From positions 248,001 through 312,000 of the forward strand of contig JAGWMJ010000002.1 of NCBI GenBank assembly GCA_028871815.1: a DNA stretch of 64,000 bases, read 5' to 3'. The notes below the pieces were generated by a model. That model was given only the letters and a program-made list of their open reading frames with translations, did not search any database and was not told the DNA's origin. Positions 63,701-64,000 of this stretch are shown here, piece by piece. Each line of letters starts with the position of its first letter. Positions within the stretch are counted from its first letter, which is position 1. A program made the translations under genes and the position numbers. The DNA is from Armatimonadota bacterium (GTDB lineage: Bacteria > Armatimonadota > Chthonomonadetes > Chthonomonadales > Chthonomonadaceae).

Positions 63701-63754
63701 CACGATCGCCGATTGCGCAAGCGCGCAAATAGGCCCGCGGTGGATTTGACTCAT
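60710..63754 (-). CDS. Large secreted beta-propeller protein with chitobiase-C, PA14 and malectin modules
   Basis: 1014 residues from ATG 63754 with GGAG upstream; signal peptide with S-A-I-V-F-A-A-I-C-A-L. Residues ~25-560: PQQ/YWTD-like propeller with repeated V-Y-x-G/G-x-I-Y-x-L strands. Then a CHB_HEX_C-like module around I-T-D-A-T-P-S-A-T-I-R-Y-T-T-D-G-S-T-P; a PA14 domain (~670-800: D-G-L-W-A-T-Y-F-S-D, S-D-D-G-V-R-L-F-W-N); a second T-P-G-A-T-I-H-Y-T-T-D-G-T-V-P module; and a C-terminal malectin-like domain (Y-T-V-R-L-H-F-A-E-L-Y). Both small modules and malectin bind carbohydrate, so this is likely a surface glycan-binding or -cleaving protein; no catalytic residue is identified. Confidence 0.8.
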   Translation of the reverse strand: MSQIHRGPICALAQSAIVFAAICALSAVPRSARAQIYVSTGMGNNQRTGANTHEKKLTPANVTANSFGLVFTLPVDGYVYAQPLYMSGLTVNGAYHNCIFVATEHDSVYCFDADKRIGSNSQPLWSTSFINPPNVTTVPSGDTGSGDLVPEIGITSTPVIDTSTGTIYVEAKTKETSGGVTTYVQRLHALNILTGQERPGSPVVITAQVPGIGDGSSGGMVSLDPLRHHNRPALLLDNGVVYIGFASHGDNTPYHGWVVGYNESTLAQTSIFCTTPNGLTDPSGYPIGGGGIWQSGDGLASGPHGSIYFLTGNGTFDVDSSLGSGIDYGDSMVKLTPGAGILSATDYFTPYDQDGLNRSDSDLGSGGCLVLPDAAGSATYPHLMVGCGKEGKIYLVNRDAMGHYNTGGSDSQIVQTVPYQIAGTWSGPSYWNGNLYYCGAGDLVKAFSLSAAQISATPTSYSPEAYQYPGATPVVSAWGNTNGIVWALENGSNGDVNLHAYDATNLTNELYNSGATSGRDDPGGYVKFAVPTVANGKVYVPAQFAVGVYGPARFAIAPVITPGSGNFTGPVSVSITDATPSATIRYTTDGSTPTSVSHRYVGAFTVSSTKLVKARAFASGLVPSGITEAPIRIGIGPANGDGLWATYFSDMTLTTPVLARVDPQVNFNWNGNSPAPGVGQTQWSARWYGRVEAEVTGTITLQTLSDDGVRLFWNHNEVINDWNDHGPTVDTASVYVHAGTQYPVTIEYYQDGGGSLMQFSWADAADPMAPVPQSQLFSLHVDTPVIGPPGGSFDPSVQVSMTEETPGATIHYTTDGTVPTIKSTIYSSPFTLTATRTVRARAFVGSSTSETARAKFLLNRHPAAYQINSGGGAVAPYSADEDSTGGTPTSTSSSVDTGGVSNAAPEAVYQTQSYGDITYTLPNLTPGALYTVRLHFAELYYTVSGIRLFSVAINGSSVLNNYDVIAAAGGPLRAVAPEFFATADSTGNITITFSNGTNVPDGTPIVNAVEVLPN

Positions 63755-64000
63755 AGTTGTCGCTCCAGAATCAGGCGGCGCCTTTGTGGGGGTGAGCGCG
63801 CGCCGGCCGCCCTGGGAGGCCGCCCCGCGGTCGCCCACAATCGCCGGCAGCTGCCGGGTCAGGCAGCTGCCACTCCTACGGTATGGACGTGGTGAAAAGC
63901 ACGAAGCGCACAGGCAATATCGGTATACGCTTCAGGCGCCGCGCACTTACGACGCGCCCGATACCAGTTCCTCACCGGGCCTCTTCAACGATGCGGATCA
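63755..64000. other. Window end, no gene recognised
   Basis: Upstream region of the beta-propeller gene. On the minus strand a frame from the window edge ends at 63972-63974 (I-R-I-V-E-E-A-R), which could be the tail of a gene beginning beyond 64000, but nine codons are too few to call. Confidence 0.3.

Overview
The window looks like chromosomal DNA of a GC-rich, free-living Gram-negative-type bacterium, most plausibly Armatimonadota (Chthonomonadetes-like) or a related planctomycete-like lineage. This rests on gene-family mix alone: DUF1501 plus DUF1549/DUF1553 cytochrome proteins, several PhyH dioxygenases, a redoxin/cytochrome c/copper-monooxygenase fusion, copper-amine-oxidase-type stalk domains, DUF3472, and exosortase/EpsI. 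No phylogenetic marker was compared by search. No CRISPR array, insertion sequence, prophage or rRNA was seen.

Layout. 1-12 kb: end of a sialate O-acetylesterase, DinB protein, EamA exporter, two PhyH dioxygenases, a pentapeptide-repeat membrane protein, a Tat-exported Gfo/Idh oxidoreductase, a DUF3472 protein and a very hydrophobic carrier-like protein. 12-24.6 kb: a 995-residue TPR protein, a sugar ABC ATPase, an NAD-dependent epimerase, then hrcA, grpE and glmM, and the redoxin/cytochrome/monooxygenase fusion. 24.6-31.5 kb: tRNA-Ala, the DUF1501 and DUF1553 pair with a lipoprotein cytochrome c, and a PhyH gene coupled to tag. 31.7-43.1 kb: deacetylase-like, beta-helix and MATE/ANKH-like proteins, a stalk-domain protein, tRNA-Phe, a cation efflux protein, a GT2, a GspE-type ATPase, and a sugar-binding lipoprotein with its permease.

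43.8-48.4 kb is the most unusual part: three tandem, DNA-level similar copies of an Rhs/YD-repeat core end. Each is joined at the conserved DPxG boundary to a different tip and, in two cases, followed by a different companion gene. No full-length rhs gene is present. The copies show decay: a one-base frameshift in the second, and an exact in-frame 216-base deletion at a short repeat in the third. I read this as an orphan Rhs toxin-tip/immunity array.

48.7-60.5 kb: smpB and galK, then an exopolysaccharide locus made of an exosortase, EpsI, two GT4, one GT2, a LbH acyltransferase, a further glycosyltransferase and a deacetylase-like gene. The exosortase N-terminus is partly duplicated in a coupled 71-residue ORF just upstream. 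59-64 kb: an enolase-superfamily sugar-acid dehydratase and a large secreted beta-propeller protein with chitobiase-C, PA14 and malectin-like modules.

A second pattern runs through the window. Several genes lacking a Shine-Dalgarno sequence have a -10-like hexamer (TAnnnT or close) exactly six bases before the start codon, suggesting leaderless mRNAs. Genes elsewhere have clear GGAG-type ribosome binding sites. All functional calls are from sequence reading without database search.
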